This document shows positions 18,355-27,629 of a stretch of DNA of 64,000 bases, piece after piece (positions within the stretch are counted from its first letter, which is position 1; the number at the start of each line of letters is the position of its first letter). The notes beneath the pieces are model-generated. The model worked only from the letters and a program-made list of their open reading frames with translations. It was not told where the DNA came from and searched no databases. This stretch comes from Chloroflexota bacterium (lineage in GTDB: Bacteria; Chloroflexota; Dehalococcoidia; Bin125): positions 94,647 to 158,646 of the forward strand of contig JAPPJZ010000033.1 of the NCBI GenBank assembly GCA_028874365.1, in the 5' to 3' direction. Position numbers and translations under genes: made by a program.

Positions 18355-18382
18355 TACACGCGAAGAACAGGAATTTGGCCCT

Positions 18383-18880
18383 ATGACCGACGGACCGCTG
18401 GTTGGTGTGATGATGGGTTCGCATTCGGACTGGGACACGATCAAGAACACCGCCTCAACGCTGGAGTCGCTGGGCATCTCCTGGGAAGCCCGCGTGCTCT
18501 CGGCCCACCGAACGCCCGACGAAACGGCCGACTACGCGGCCGAAGCCCAGGGTCGCGGGATCAAGGTGATCATCGCCGCGGCCGGCGGCGCGGCGGCGCT
18601 GCCCGGAGCGGTCGCGGCCAAGACGCCGATTCCGGTGATCGGCGTGCCGGTCAAGGGCTGGGCCACCGACGGTCTCGACTCCCTGCTTTCGATGGCCCAG
18701 ATGCCGCGCGGAGTCCCCGTTGCGACGGTCGCGATCGGCCGCACAGGCGCCGTCAATGCCGCGTTGCTGGCCGGACGCATCCTCGCGCTCTCCGATCCGG
18801 AGATCGCGGACGCCGTCAACCGCGACCGTGAACAGCGAGCCGCCGAGCAGCTCAGCCAACCGCATCCGACGCTGGACTGA
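18383..18880 (+). CDS. purE: N5-carboxyaminoimidazole ribonucleotide mutase
   Basis: 165 residues with the PurE class I signatures GVMMGSHSDWDTIKNTA at the N-terminus, VLSAHRTPDE, and AAAGGAAALPGAVAAKT. The enzyme moves the carboxyl group of N5-CAIR to C4 in purine synthesis. No purK is adjacent. The gene opens a plus-strand run, with def 12 bases downstream. The ATG at 18383 has AGGAA about 10 bases before it. Confidence 0.96.
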   Translation: MTDGPLVGVMMGSHSDWDTIKNTASTLESLGISWEARVLSAHRTPDETADYAAEAQGRGIKVIIAAAGGAAALPGAVAAKTPIPVIGVPVKGWATDGLDSLLSMAQMPRGVPVATVAIGRTGAVNAALLAGRILALSDPEIADAVNRDREQRAAEQLSQPHPTLD

Positions 18881-18892
18881 ACCCCGAGGCCG

Positions 18893-19438
18893 ATGGCCGT
18901 CCACCCGATTACCACGCTGCCGCGAGACGCCGCCGTCCTGCGCACTCCGGCCAGGCGGGTGCGCAACTTCGACGCGTCGCTGCGAGCCCTGGTCGCGGAC
19001 ATGATCGACTCGATGAACGCGGCACACGGCGTCGGCATCGCCGCGCCGCAAATCGGCATCGGGCTGCGCGTGGTCGTAATCGGCATGCCGGGCGAACGCC
19101 CCTTCGTCATGATCAATCCGGAAGTCGTCAAGCGCAGCGGCGAGCGCGAGCTGATTGAAGGCTGTCTCAGCGTGCCTGGCTATCGCGGACGCGTGGTGCG
19201 TTCGACGCGTGTACTGGCCAAGGCGCAGGACATCTCCGGTCGGGAGATCCGCGTGCGGGCCGAGGACGATCTGCTTGCGCAATGCCTGGAGCATGAGATC
19301 GACCACATCAATGGTCGCGTCTACATCGACCACGTGCCCTCGATCGATCAGCTCTGGACGCTCGATGAGATGATCGCCGACGAGGACGACCAAGACCAGA
19401 CCGAGGACGACGAAGACGAGCCCGATGACGACGACTGA
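18893..19438 (+). CDS. def: Peptide deformylase with acidic C-terminal tail
   Basis: 181 residues with all three deformylase motifs in order: GVGIAAPQIG, EGCLSVPG (metal-binding Cys), and CLEHEIDHING with the HExxH metal site. The enzyme removes the N-formyl group from nascent proteins at the ribosome exit. The last ~20 residues are almost entirely Asp, Glu and Gln, an extension not usual for the family. The 3' end overlaps the start of the tRNA nucleotidyltransferase gene by 14 bases, indicating coupled translation. Confidence 0.96.
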   Translation: MAVHPITTLPRDAAVLRTPARRVRNFDASLRALVADMIDSMNAAHGVGIAAPQIGIGLRVVVIGMPGERPFVMINPEVVKRSGERELIEGCLSVPGYRGRVVRSTRVLAKAQDISGREIRVRAEDDLLAQCLEHEIDHINGRVYIDHVPSIDQLWTLDEMIADEDDQDQTEDDEDEPDDDD

Positions 19439-20888
19439 GCCGCCGGCCGCGCTGCATGCGCTCGAGGCGGACGGCGTCTGGGTGGTCGGCGGAGCGGTCC
19501 GGGATGCCCTTGCCGGCGATGAAACCGATCAACTCGATCTCGATGTCGCAGTGGCCGACGCCGAGCGCTGGGCCCGCAGCGCGGCCCGGGCGCTCGGAGC
19601 TCCATCGGCCAGGATCAGCGCCCGCTTCGAGATCTGGCGGATTCCGCTGCCCAATGGCCAGATCGACGTCTGGGATCTGCCGGACGATGACATCGAACGC
19701 GACCTGCGCCGCCGCGACTTCACTGTCAATTCGATGGCCGTCCCGCTCGCAAGCTTTCGCTCTGGGGAACTCGACGCCTCGCTGCTCGATCCGTACGGGG
19801 GCCGCAACGACATCGTTCGCCGCTCGCTTCGTCTCGTTACTGCAGAAGCGCTCAGGGATGATCCCTTGCGCATGCTGCGAGCTGTGCGGCTCGAGGCCGA
19901 AGCCGGTTGGCGTCCCGATGCCGAGCTGCGGTCGGCGATCAAGCGGGATGCCGCTCGGATCCTCGAGTCGGCCGCCGAACGGCGATGGGAAGAACTCCAG
20001 CGCATCCTCCTGAGTGATCGGCTCCCGTGGGCGTTGCGGCGTCTGGACCAGAGTGGGCTGGTCGATCGCATATTGCCGGAGCTCGCCCTCGGGCGCGGGG
20101 TCGACCAGCGGCCCGTCCATCGGCGCGATGTCTTCTGGCACCAGATCGATGCTGTGCGCTGGATTGTGCGGCTGACATCTCCGCTCGCTCCACGAGGGTT
20201 GCGGGCGTCGGCCATCTGGCGGGAACTGGAACCGCTGCTGCGGGAGCCGACCGTCCGCGCATCGCTGGACGAGTGGCGGCTGCCGCTGCGTCTCGCCACG
20301 CTGCTGCATGACATCGGCAAGCCGCAGACCCGCACTGTCGATGCGGATGGCTCGACCCACTTCTTCGGCCACTCGGAGCTGGGCGCAGCAATGGCGCGGC
20401 AGCGCATGATCGAGATGCGAGTACCGTCCCGGACCGTCAATCGGGTCGAGCTCCTGATCGCGCAACACCTCCGCCCCGGACAGATCAACTCGCCGGGTAA
20501 GCCTCCCACGGATCGCGCTCTGCATCGCTTCCACGCCGCGCTCGGCGACGCGGCAGCGCCGCTCTGCTGGTTGTTCCTGGCCGACTCGCTCGCCACGGCC
20601 GGTGCTCATGCGCTGCTCCCTCGATGGCGCGGCTATGCGGCGCATGTCGCGCGAATCCTCGCCTGGCAACCGAGACGAGCCGCGCCAACCGGGCGAGTCC
20701 TCGACGGCAACGCCATCATGGAAGCCGCCGGGCTCAAACCCGGTCCGCTCGTCGGGGAAATCCGTGCGAAGATCGATGAGGCTGCGGCGGTCGGCGAGAT
20801 CGAAAGCGTTGAGGAAGCCCGCGAGATGGCCCGCCGCCTCGCGCAAGCCGAGTCATTGTCTCTGAGCCACTTGACGACCGGTCACTAA
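19425..20888 (+). CDS. tRNA nucleotidyltransferase / poly(A) polymerase family protein with HD domain
   Basis: 487 residues. The N-terminal nucleotidyltransferase head has VWVVGGAVRDAL and LDLDVAVAD (the metal-binding acidic pair), then RRRDFTVNSMAV and DPLRMLRAVRLEAE, all typical of class II CCA-adding enzymes. An HD phosphohydrolase motif LLHDIGKPQT lies near residue 300 with later His residues. The protein most likely adds or repairs the CCA end of tRNA; an A-adding-only role or poly(A) polymerase cannot be excluded from motifs. It overlaps def by 14 bases. Confidence 0.9.
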   Translation: MTTTEPPAALHALEADGVWVVGGAVRDALAGDETDQLDLDVAVADAERWARSAARALGAPSARISARFEIWRIPLPNGQIDVWDLPDDDIERDLRRRDFTVNSMAVPLASFRSGELDASLLDPYGGRNDIVRRSLRLVTAEALRDDPLRMLRAVRLEAEAGWRPDAELRSAIKRDAARILESAAERRWEELQRILLSDRLPWALRRLDQSGLVDRILPELALGRGVDQRPVHRRDVFWHQIDAVRWIVRLTSPLAPRGLRASAIWRELEPLLREPTVRASLDEWRLPLRLATLLHDIGKPQTRTVDADGSTHFFGHSELGAAMARQRMIEMRVPSRTVNRVELLIAQHLRPGQINSPGKPPTDRALHRFHAALGDAAAPLCWLFLADSLATAGAHALLPRWRGYAAHVARILAWQPRRAAPTGRVLDGNAIMEAAGLKPGPLVGEIRAKIDEAAAVGEIESVEEAREMARRLAQAESLSLSHLTTGH

Positions 20889-21251
20889 CATAGTACGCCT
20901 GTACTGAACACTGCCAGAGCAAATGAAACCGGTCATGCCTGCCCGACTCGCTCCCTCAACGACGCTCCTCGCAGACGGCGAACGCCCTCGCCGCGTACCC
21001 GTCAGCGTCCGAACCGGTTCCTCCAGATCCGAACACAGCCGAACAAACCCGAACGCATTCGGCCTTCCAGGACCTACCAAAGCTGACCACCCTGACCACA
21101 CGATCTCCCGTAAAACACTGGGTGTTCGCGAGGATCGTCCACGGGAGAAATTCTCCTCTGACCACCTGTTGAGGCGACATAACTCACCTCGTCCCGATTG
21201 CTCCGTCTCGCACCGTACGCCAGCCCGAACGGGCGCTGGGAGGAACGCCGC
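20889..21251. other. 363-base intergenic region before yajC with phased repeats and a GTAC palindrome
   Basis: No credible gene is visible. The region holds the palindrome AGTACGCCTGTACT at 20892-20905, immediately after the preceding stop, and a 10-bp-phased repeat array at 21005-21054. The yajC ribosome binding site GGGAGGA precedes 21252. I see no clear terminator or riboswitch. Confidence 0.6.
21005..21054. repeat. 10-bp-phased direct repeats ending CCGAAC (locus 2)
   Basis: Units GCGTCCGAAC (21005), a degenerate unit (21015), AGATCCGAAC (21025), ACAGCCGAAC (21035) and AAACCCGAAC (21045) follow each other at exactly 10 bases. The fourth-last to last bases G-A-A-C are constant in the four clear units. 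The unit resembles those at loci 1, 3 and 4, which end GGAC or GAAC. Confidence 0.8.
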
Positions 21252-21566
21252 ATGACCGAAGTCATCCTGATCACGCTGCTCGTCGTGGCGCTGTTCTATC
21301 TCTTCTTCATCCGCCCGACGCGTTCCGAGGAGCGCCGTCGCCAGCGCGACCTCAACGAACTGCGGGTCGGCGACACGGTACTCACGCGCGGCGGATTGAT
21401 CGCCGAGGTGGAGGGCGTGGAGACGCCGGAAGACGGGCCGATGGTTGTCCTGCTGCGCCTGAACGACGACGTGGTCGTACGAGCGCGCACCGGCGCGGTG
21501 GAGGAACGGATCGAGGCGGCCGAGGCGGAGGACGATCCCGATGACGCGAGTCAAGACGACCGATGA
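21252..21566 (+). CDS. yajC: Preprotein translocase auxiliary subunit YajC
   Basis: 104 residues: one N-terminal membrane helix (ILITLLVVALFYLFFI), the conserved RPTRSEERRRQ turn, then a small cytoplasmic domain with LRVGDTVLTRGGLIAEV. The C-terminal ~20 residues are acidic. YajC associates with SecDF and SecYEG at the membrane. The ATG at 21252 has GGGAGGA just upstream; an earlier in-frame start would add residues unlike the family. secD and secF follow, as in the usual order. Confidence 0.95.
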   Translation: MTEVILITLLVVALFYLFFIRPTRSEERRRQRDLNELRVGDTVLTRGGLIAEVEGVETPEDGPMVVLLRLNDDVVVRARTGAVEERIEAAEAEDDPDDASQDDR

Positions 21567-21658
21567 GAACGTCCCGGCGCTTGCTGAATGCAACCATTCG
21601 CCTGCCTATGCTGAACCGACATAAGCGGGATAGAGTGCGCTAAGCACTTGGGTCGGAT

Positions 21659-21679
21659 CCTGCGCCAACCGCAGGATGT
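21659..21679. promoter_or_regulatory. Stem-loop in the secD leader
   Basis: ATCCTGCG (21659-21666) and CGCAGGAT (21672-21679) pair perfectly around CCAAC, 30 bases before the secD start. A smaller stem (AGTGC/GCACT, 21636-21650) precedes it. There is no T-run, so it could be a leader structure or a processing site rather than a terminator. Confidence 0.4.
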
Positions 21680-21709
21680 CCACGCGGTTGATCGGCGGCC
21701 TCACAGGCA

Positions 21710-23449
21710 ATGGACTTCATCAGACGATTCAAGTTCCGCGACGTCTACGTCTTCGCCCTGATCATCATCCTCACCGCTTTCGCGATTGCGGCCGCGTGGC
21801 CGGGTAATCCCGACCGCTACCTGCCCAGCTTCATTCCCTGGCCTCAGGGCGGCGGCGTCAGCGTGGGCGACTGGACCCGCAACGAGTTCCGACTCGGTCT
21901 CGATCTCGCCGGCGGCGTCTCGATCACCCTGGAGGTGGCCGGTGAAGCGGCGCCGGTGCGGCGCGGCGAATCGCTCAACCAGTTCCTCGAACGCGAGGGA
22001 CTCGAGCTGGATGACATCTTCGATCTGAACCCGGCCCTGTCCGATCTCGAACCCGTCGAGTACGACCTGCCGCTGCCCGACAACATCCCGGAGCTTGTGC
22101 TGCCGCTCAATGTCGACGACGCCTCGCTGGAGGAGGCGGTGGCCGAATCGCAGCGCGTGATCGAGGAGCGCGTCAATGGCTTCGGCATCTCCGAGGCCGA
22201 AGTCACGGTCGTCGGCGGCGACCGCATCAACGCGCAGATTCCCGGCGTCGACGCGGACGAGGCGTCGGACCTGGTCGGGTCAACGGCGCTGCTGGAGTTC
22301 CGATTCATTGACGCTGCCCAGCCACAGCCGCCGCGGCCGCTCGATCGACTCTCGATCGGCGCCGCCGTCCACGATGTCTGGGACTCAACCCTGCCGCACG
22401 AGGACGCCCGTTTCGTTCGTCGCGCCGAGCCCTACTTCATTCCGCCTCCCGACGAGGACGTGCTCATCGGCGACGGCGTCCGCTGGCTGCCGGCGACCGG
22501 GATCAATGCCGAGGGCAAGACCGTCCAACTGACCGGCCGACACCTGCTCGCCGATTCCATCTCCCGCACGATCGAGCAGGGCGGGACGCCGGCGCTGACC
22601 TTCGCGCTCGACGACGAGGGTGCGCGGCTGATGGAGCAGATCACGCGGCGACTGTTCGAGAACCGCGCCCCGCTCGGCATCTTCGTTGACGGACGGCTGA
22701 TCTCCAGTCCCTCGGTCAACGCCGTGATTTCAGACAGCGGAATCATCAACGGCCTCTCAGAAGAGGACGCAATCACGCTCAGGCGTCAGCTCCGCGCCGG
22801 CGCGCTGCCGATCAACTTGCGCGTCCTGCAAAGCACCGAAGTGGCAGCCACGCTCGGCGAAGACTCGGTGATCGACACCGTCCAGGCGGGCGTGGTCGCC
22901 TTCGTCGCGATTGTCGTCTTCATGATGATCTACTACCGCGTGCCCGGCGTCGTCGCCGCGCTGGCGTTGATCGTCTACGCGGCCGGCGTCATGGCGACGT
23001 TCAAGCTGGTCCCCATCACGCTGACCCTCGCCGGCGTCGCCGGCCTGGTGCTCTCGATCGGCTTCGCCGTTGACGGCAACGTGCTGATCTTCGAGCGCCT
23101 CAAGGAGGAGTTGCGCCTCGGTCGCAGCCTGTCGGGTGCGGTCGAGACCGCCTGGGCGCGGGCCTGGCCCGCGATCCGAGACGGCAACGTCTCGACGATC
23201 ATCACCGTCGCGATCCTCTGGCTCTTCGCCGACGCGCTCAACCAGAACCTGATCAAGTCCTTCGCCTTGGCGCTGCTGGTCGGCACCGGATTCAGCTTCG
23301 TCACCGTGATCTTCGTCACACGCAACTTCATGACCATCGCCGTCAGCACGGGTTGGGTGCGTGGACTGAGACCGTTCGGGGTGCGTCGGATGACGATCCA
23401 GCCACGAGCCGGCGGGGCGAGCAGCGGCGAGGGAGGCGCAACCGCATGA
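21710..23449 (+). CDS. secD: Protein translocase subunit SecD
   Basis: 579 residues. One N-terminal transmembrane helix is followed by a large periplasmic region, with FRLGLDLAGGVSITLEV at its start (the conserved D-L-x-G-G motif) and INAQIPGVDADEA. The C-terminal five-helix membrane domain carries GFAVDGNVLIFERLKEEL, the conserved motif of proton-linked RND transport. SecD helps pull exported proteins across the membrane. Its stop overlaps the secF start by 4 bases (ATGA). Confidence 0.97.
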   Translation: MDFIRRFKFRDVYVFALIIILTAFAIAAAWPGNPDRYLPSFIPWPQGGGVSVGDWTRNEFRLGLDLAGGVSITLEVAGEAAPVRRGESLNQFLEREGLELDDIFDLNPALSDLEPVEYDLPLPDNIPELVLPLNVDDASLEEAVAESQRVIEERVNGFGISEAEVTVVGGDRINAQIPGVDADEASDLVGSTALLEFRFIDAAQPQPPRPLDRLSIGAAVHDVWDSTLPHEDARFVRRAEPYFIPPPDEDVLIGDGVRWLPATGINAEGKTVQLTGRHLLADSISRTIEQGGTPALTFALDDEGARLMEQITRRLFENRAPLGIFVDGRLISSPSVNAVISDSGIINGLSEEDAITLRRQLRAGALPINLRVLQSTEVAATLGEDSVIDTVQAGVVAFVAIVVFMMIYYRVPGVVAALALIVYAAGVMATFKLVPITLTLAGVAGLVLSIGFAVDGNVLIFERLKEELRLGRSLSGAVETAWARAWPAIRDGNVSTIITVAILWLFADALNQNLIKSFALALLVGTGFSFVTVIFVTRNFMTIAVSTGWVRGLRPFGVRRMTIQPRAGGASSGEGGATA

Positions 23450-24648
23450 TTGACTTCGTCGGCCGCCGCCGCATCTACGCGATCGTCTCGCTGCTCATGA
23501 TTGTGCCCTCGCTGATCGGCCTCGCGATCTGGCAGTTCGAAGCCGGCCTCGATTTCGCCGGCGGCCTCGAGACCGAAGTCCGCTTCCTCGGCGATACGGA
23601 GCTCGACGACGTGAGCGAGGCGCTTGACGCGATTGACGAAACCCCCGAGGGGACCGAATTCAGCGTTAGCGAGGGCGAAGGCGGCTCGTTCGTGGTCACC
23701 GGATCCGTGAGTCCGCCGTCGCTTGACGAAGCATTCACGGTCGCTGATCTCATCGGATCCACGCTCGGCAGCTCGTTGCCGAGCAGCATCAGCCTCGATC
23801 TCGATGTCGATGAGACCCAGGTACGCAGCGAGTTCTGGTTCCCCGGCGACGTCACGCAGGACGAGGTTCGCGCCGCGCTGGAAACCGTTGGGCTGGGCGG
23901 CGCCAGAATCCAGGCCACCGCCGACTCCGCCTTCCGCCTCAGAGTCGAGCAGCCGGCCGATGGCGACCTCGAGCGTCTGCGCCAGCGGATCAACGAGTCG
24001 TTGCGGACCGAGATCGGCCGCATCGAAGTCCTCCAGAGTTCATCCGTCTCCGGGACCCTCTCGGTTGAGATCGCTCGTGACGCCGGTGTCGCCCTCGCCG
24101 TCGCGGCCGCGGCGATCCTGATCTACATCTCGCTGGCCTTCCGGCGCCTGCCGAACCCCGTGCTCTACGGCTCCGCGGCCATCGTCGCCCTGCTGCACGA
24201 CATCACGATCGTGGCGGGCGCGTTCGCGATCGGCGGTCAGGTCGCCGGCCTCGAGGTCAACGCGATGTTCGTCACGGCCTTGCTCGCGATCATCGGGTAC
24301 AGCGTCAACGACACGATCGTGGTCTTCGACCGCATCCGCGAAAACCTGCTCCTCGATCCGCGCGAGGACTTCCGCCGAGTCGTCAATGCCGCCATCACCC
24401 AGTCGCTGGGCCGCTCCCTGAACACCTCGATCACCGTCGTGCTCGCGCTCCTGGCACTGCTGTTGATCGGCGGGGTCACGATCCGCCCGTTCGTCGTCGT
24501 CCTGTTCATCGGCACGGTCGCCGGCACGTACTCGTCGATCGCGGTGGCCAGCCAGATCGTCTACCTCTGGCAGGATGGCACCCTGCCGCGGCTGCTGCGT
24601 CGCGGCGGAGAGCGTCGAGTCGTCCGACGCGTTGAGCGCCGCGCCTAA
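23446..24648 (+). CDS. secF: Protein translocase subunit SecF
   Basis: 400 residues from the ATG at 23446, which overlaps the secD stop as ATGA. The protein begins MIDFVGRRRIYAIVSLLM, with a first helix, then the F-E-A-G-L-D-F-A-G-G motif, a short periplasmic domain and a membrane domain with GYSVNDTIVVFDRIREN, the SecF signature. It works with SecD as a heterodimer. The stop is 7 bases from the convergent selB stop, so the two operons meet tail to tail. Confidence 0.97.
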   Translation: MIDFVGRRRIYAIVSLLMIVPSLIGLAIWQFEAGLDFAGGLETEVRFLGDTELDDVSEALDAIDETPEGTEFSVSEGEGGSFVVTGSVSPPSLDEAFTVADLIGSTLGSSLPSSISLDLDVDETQVRSEFWFPGDVTQDEVRAALETVGLGGARIQATADSAFRLRVEQPADGDLERLRQRINESLRTEIGRIEVLQSSSVSGTLSVEIARDAGVALAVAAAAILIYISLAFRRLPNPVLYGSAAIVALLHDITIVAGAFAIGGQVAGLEVNAMFVTALLAIIGYSVNDTIVVFDRIRENLLLDPREDFRRVVNAAITQSLGRSLNTSITVVLALLALLLIGGVTIRPFVVVLFIGTVAGTYSSIAVASQIVYLWQDGTLPRLLRRGGERRVVRRVERRA

Positions 24649-24655
24649 TCGCGCG

Positions 24656-26524
24656 CTATCCCTGTCTCAGCACCCGAGCGTCCCCGACCCGCCTCGTGAT
24701 CCGATTCGTATCCAGGTGCTCGAGGAACGCCTGCGCCACCTTGCGGCTGGTGCCGAGACGGTCGCGCACATCGGCCAGAGTCGCCCGCTCCTGCTGCTCC
24801 AGCAGCGCCCGCGTCTCCGCCACCATCCCGTCGTAGACCGAGCGGTCCAGGTTCACCCCGCCCTTGAGCTGGACGATCAGGTGCTGCGCCTCGAGATGCT
24901 CAAGCAGTTCCGGATCCGATTGCGAGTCGGCCTCCGGTCGGACGCCCTGATCCTTGAGCCGCTGCAGCAGTGCCGCCACCTGCGACTGCTGCGCCTGCGA
25001 AAGCTCGACTCGCCGTTCCGGCAGGTCGAACGAGCCGTCGTTGAGGATTAGTCGGCCGCCGTCGATCAACTGCTGTTGCAACACGGCGAACGCGCGCTGC
25101 GGCAGGCCGACGCGACTACGCAGGTCCTCGCGCGGCAATCCAGCTCGAAGCGGAAACTGTTTGACATAATTATCGACTGTTGCTTCGGCGCGCGCCGTGA
25201 GTGCTCCCAATCCGGTGTCCGACATCAACGTGGCGGATTCCGAGAGGCCGGCGTCGTCGAGGACGACGACCGACCCATCGCTGATCTGTCGCTCGATCGC
25301 AGCCGTCGCATCGTCGGAGGCCAGTTCGCTCCGGGCGAGTAGTTCACTCCAGCGGACCGGCTCCATCCGCTGCAGAACGGTCAGCAGCGTGTCGTCGGGC
25401 GAGCCGTCGAGCAAGCGTTGCAACGCCTCAAGCGTCGACGCGTCGTTGCGATGGTGCCGGCGTGGCCGGGTATCGACGATTCGTCCACCGGCCACGGTCG
25501 AGTCGGCCGAGCGAAGCACGAAGTGATCGCCGCGTGCCGCCGCGATCGGGCGTTCCAGGCGGAGTTGCGCCCAGGTCGACGCTCCGGGCCCCAACGAATC
25601 GCCCTCCAGCAACCTGACACGCGCTTGCACCTCATCCGCTCCCACGTGCAGGGTGCGGGTCGCGTTGTGCGGCAAGGCCCGTGACGCCTCTCGGACCGCC
25701 CGCAAGCGAATGTCGACGGCGCTGGTCGGCACCAGCCAACCCGGTGACGTCAACACCATCCCGCGTTCGAGATCGTTGGCCGAGACCCCGCTCAGGTTGA
25801 CCGCCGTGCGAGCCCCGGGCGGTGCGACGTCAAGCGACTCCTCGTGCGACTGAAGGCCTCGAACCCGGCACTCGATCCGGCCTGGCTCGACGACAACGGC
25901 ATCGCCCACCGACAACTCGCCGTCGAGCAGCGTGCCAGTGACGACTGCGCCGAACCCGGAGATCGAGAACGAGCGGTCGATCGGCATTCGCGGCCGTCCC
26001 TGGTCGGCGATCGGCGGCAGATCGTCGATTGCATGATCGATCAGGCTCCGTAGCTCCTCGATTCCATCCCCCGTCAACGCCGATACCGGCGCAATCGCTG
26101 AGCCGGCAAGTGCGGTGCCTGCCAATAGCTCCACGATCTCTTCTTCGACCAGCGCGGTCCATTCCTCGTCAACCAGGTCGATCTTCGTCAGTGCGACGAT
26201 GCCTCGATCGATGTCGAGCAGGTCGAGGATGTCGAGGTGCTCGCGGGTCTGCGGCATGACCCCTTCGTCGGCGGCGATCACGAGCAGCGCGAGATTGATC
26301 CCGCCGACGCCGGCCAGCATGTTCTTGATGAACCGTTCGTGACCGGGCACGTCGACAATGCTCACCGCGCGTCCCGAGGACAGTTCGCACCAGGCGAAGC
26401 CGAGGTCGATCGTTAGTCCGCGCGCCTTCTCCTCGGCCCAGCGGTCGGGGTCGATACCCGACAGGGCCTGGACCAGCGCGCTCTTGCCATGGTCCACGTG
26501 GCCTGCGGTGCCGATGACATACAC
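24656..26524 (-). CDS. selB: Selenocysteine-specific elongation factor SelB
   Basis: 622 residues from the GTG at 26524 ([15 protein letters not shown]). GTPase motifs are AGHVDHGKS (G1), [13 protein letters not shown] (G3) and LTKID (G4), followed by the beta-barrel domains and a C-terminal series of winged helices that read the SECIS hairpin in mRNA. The length and N-terminus fit SelB rather than EF-Tu. SelB delivers Sec-tRNA to in-frame UGA codons. No selA, selD or selC is seen in the window. It is divergent from the quinone oxidoreductase gene across a 97-base gap containing short direct repeats. Confidence 0.93.
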   Translation of the reverse strand: MYVIGTAGHVDHGKSALVQALSGIDPDRWAEEKARGLTIDLGFAWCELSSGRAVSIVDVPGHERFIKNMLAGVGGINLALLVIAADEGVMPQTREHLDILDLLDIDRGIVALTKIDLVDEEWTALVEEEIVELLAGTALAGSAIAPVSALTGDGIEELRSLIDHAIDDLPPIADQGRPRMPIDRSFSISGFGAVVTGTLLDGELSVGDAVVVEPGRIECRVRGLQSHEESLDVAPPGARTAVNLSGVSANDLERGMVLTSPGWLVPTSAVDIRLRAVREASRALPHNATRTLHVGADEVQARVRLLEGDSLGPGASTWAQLRLERPIAAARGDHFVLRSADSTVAGGRIVDTRPRRHHRNDASTLEALQRLLDGSPDDTLLTVLQRMEPVRWSELLARSELASDDATAAIERQISDGSVVVLDDAGLSESATLMSDTGLGALTARAEATVDNYVKQFPLRAGLPREDLRSRVGLPQRAFAVLQQQLIDGGRLILNDGSFDLPERRVELSQAQQSQVAALLQRLKDQGVRPEADSQSDPELLEHLEAQHLIVQLKGGVNLDRSVYDGMVAETRALLEQQERATLADVRDRLGTSRKVAQAFLEHLDTNRITRRVGDARVLRQG

Positions 26525-26533
26525 GCGTTTACC

Positions 26534-26602
26534 CTGACCCTTGCTGACCTGCGTGCTGACATGCGTACTGACATGCCTGCTGACACGCTGGCTGGCATGC
26601 CT
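26534..26602. repeat. Imperfect 12-bp direct repeats between selB and the oxidoreductase gene
   Basis: CTGAC recurs at 26534, 26544, 26556, 26568 and 26580, with CTGGC at 26592; the last four intervals are 12 bases. Units resemble CTGACATGCGTG. The array fills most of the divergent promoter region upstream of both genes. Its function is unknown. Confidence 0.75.
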
Positions 26603-26621
26603 ACAGGGGAGGATATGTGCG

Positions 26622-27629
26622 ATGAAAGCGATCGTTGTTGACCCGCCGGGCAAGACTGCCGATTCGCTCCGACTGGCTGAAGTGCCCGATCCGCAACCAA
26701 GCGATGAAGAGGTGCTGATTCGGGTCCACGCCACCGCGCTCAATCGCGCCGACATCATGCAGCGCATGGGCGGCTACCCGCCGCAGCATGGCGCGTCGGA
26801 TGTCTTAGGACTGGAACTCTCGGGCGAAGTGATCGAGACCGGCTCGCGGGTGCGCGAACTCGCGGTCGGCGATCGCGTTTACGGCCTCTCAGGCGGGGGC
26901 GGATACGGCGAACTGGCGACCCTGCATGAGTCGCTCGCCATGCCGATCCCGGACGAACTCACCTACCACGAAGCCGCCTCGATTCCGGAAGTCTTCTTCA
27001 CCGCCAACACCGCCGTGCGTACGCTCGGCGAGACCTTGCCGGGGGAACGTCTCCTGGTCCACGCGGGTGGCAGCGGCGTCGGTATCGCCGCAATCCAGAT
27101 CGGGCGGCTGATTGGCGCAGAAGTCTGGATCACGGCCGGCTCGGACGAGAAGTGCGAGCGCGCTCGCGAACTCGGCGCCGATCTTGCGATCAACTACCGG
27201 GAACAGGACTTTGCGGAGGTCGTTCGCGAACAGACCGACGGTCGCGGTGTTGACGTCATCCTCGACGTGATCGGTCGCGACTACTGGGACGCCAATCTCA
27301 AGTCGCTCGCCATCTCAGGACGCCTGGTGCTGGTCGGCCTGATGGGTGGAGCAGTCGCCGAGACCAACCTCGGGATGCTGATGCAAAAGCGGCTACGGGT
27401 CCACGGCACGGTGATGCGCTCACGTCCGCTGATCGACCGGGCGGAGATCACTCGTGACTACCAGCAGCACCTGGAGCCCGCCATCGTCAACGGCGACATG
27501 AAACCGGTCATTGACAGCGTCTTCCCGCTCAGTAAGGCCGCCGAGGCTCATGCCTACATGCAGGAGAACCAGAACTTCGGCAAGATCCTGCTCGACTGCA
27601 TCGATATCGACGAGTTGTCGGAGGACTAG
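26622..27629 (+). CDS. NAD(P)H:quinone oxidoreductase-like zinc-independent alcohol dehydrogenase family protein
   Basis: 335 residues from ATG 26622, preceded by GGGGAGGA. The protein matches the medium-chain dehydrogenase layout: ALNRADIMQRMGGYP near residue 45, LGLELSGEV, and the Rossmann segment VHAGGSGVGIAAIQ. The N-R-A-D-I pattern and the absence of the catalytic zinc cysteine cluster indicate the quinone oxidoreductase (PIG3-like) group, which reduces quinones or enones with NADPH. Its stop overlaps the convergent hemW stop by 4 bases. Confidence 0.92.
   Translation: MKAIVVDPPGKTADSLRLAEVPDPQPSDEEVLIRVHATALNRADIMQRMGGYPPQHGASDVLGLELSGEVIETGSRVRELAVGDRVYGLSGGGGYGELATLHESLAMPIPDELTYHEAASIPEVFFTANTAVRTLGETLPGERLLVHAGGSGVGIAAIQIGRLIGAEVWITAGSDEKCERARELGADLAINYREQDFAEVVREQTDGRGVDVILDVIGRDYWDANLKSLAISGRLVLVGLMGGAVAETNLGMLMQKRLRVHGTVMRSRPLIDRAEITRDYQQHLEPAIVNGDMKPVIDSVFPLSKAAEAHAYMQENQNFGKILLDCIDIDELSED

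Noticed and set aside
20892..20905. LexA operator at AGTACGCCTGTACT
   Set aside because: It fits the cyanobacterial-type LexA pattern, but the downstream genes are yajC-secDF, not repair genes, and a single match of this kind can arise by chance.
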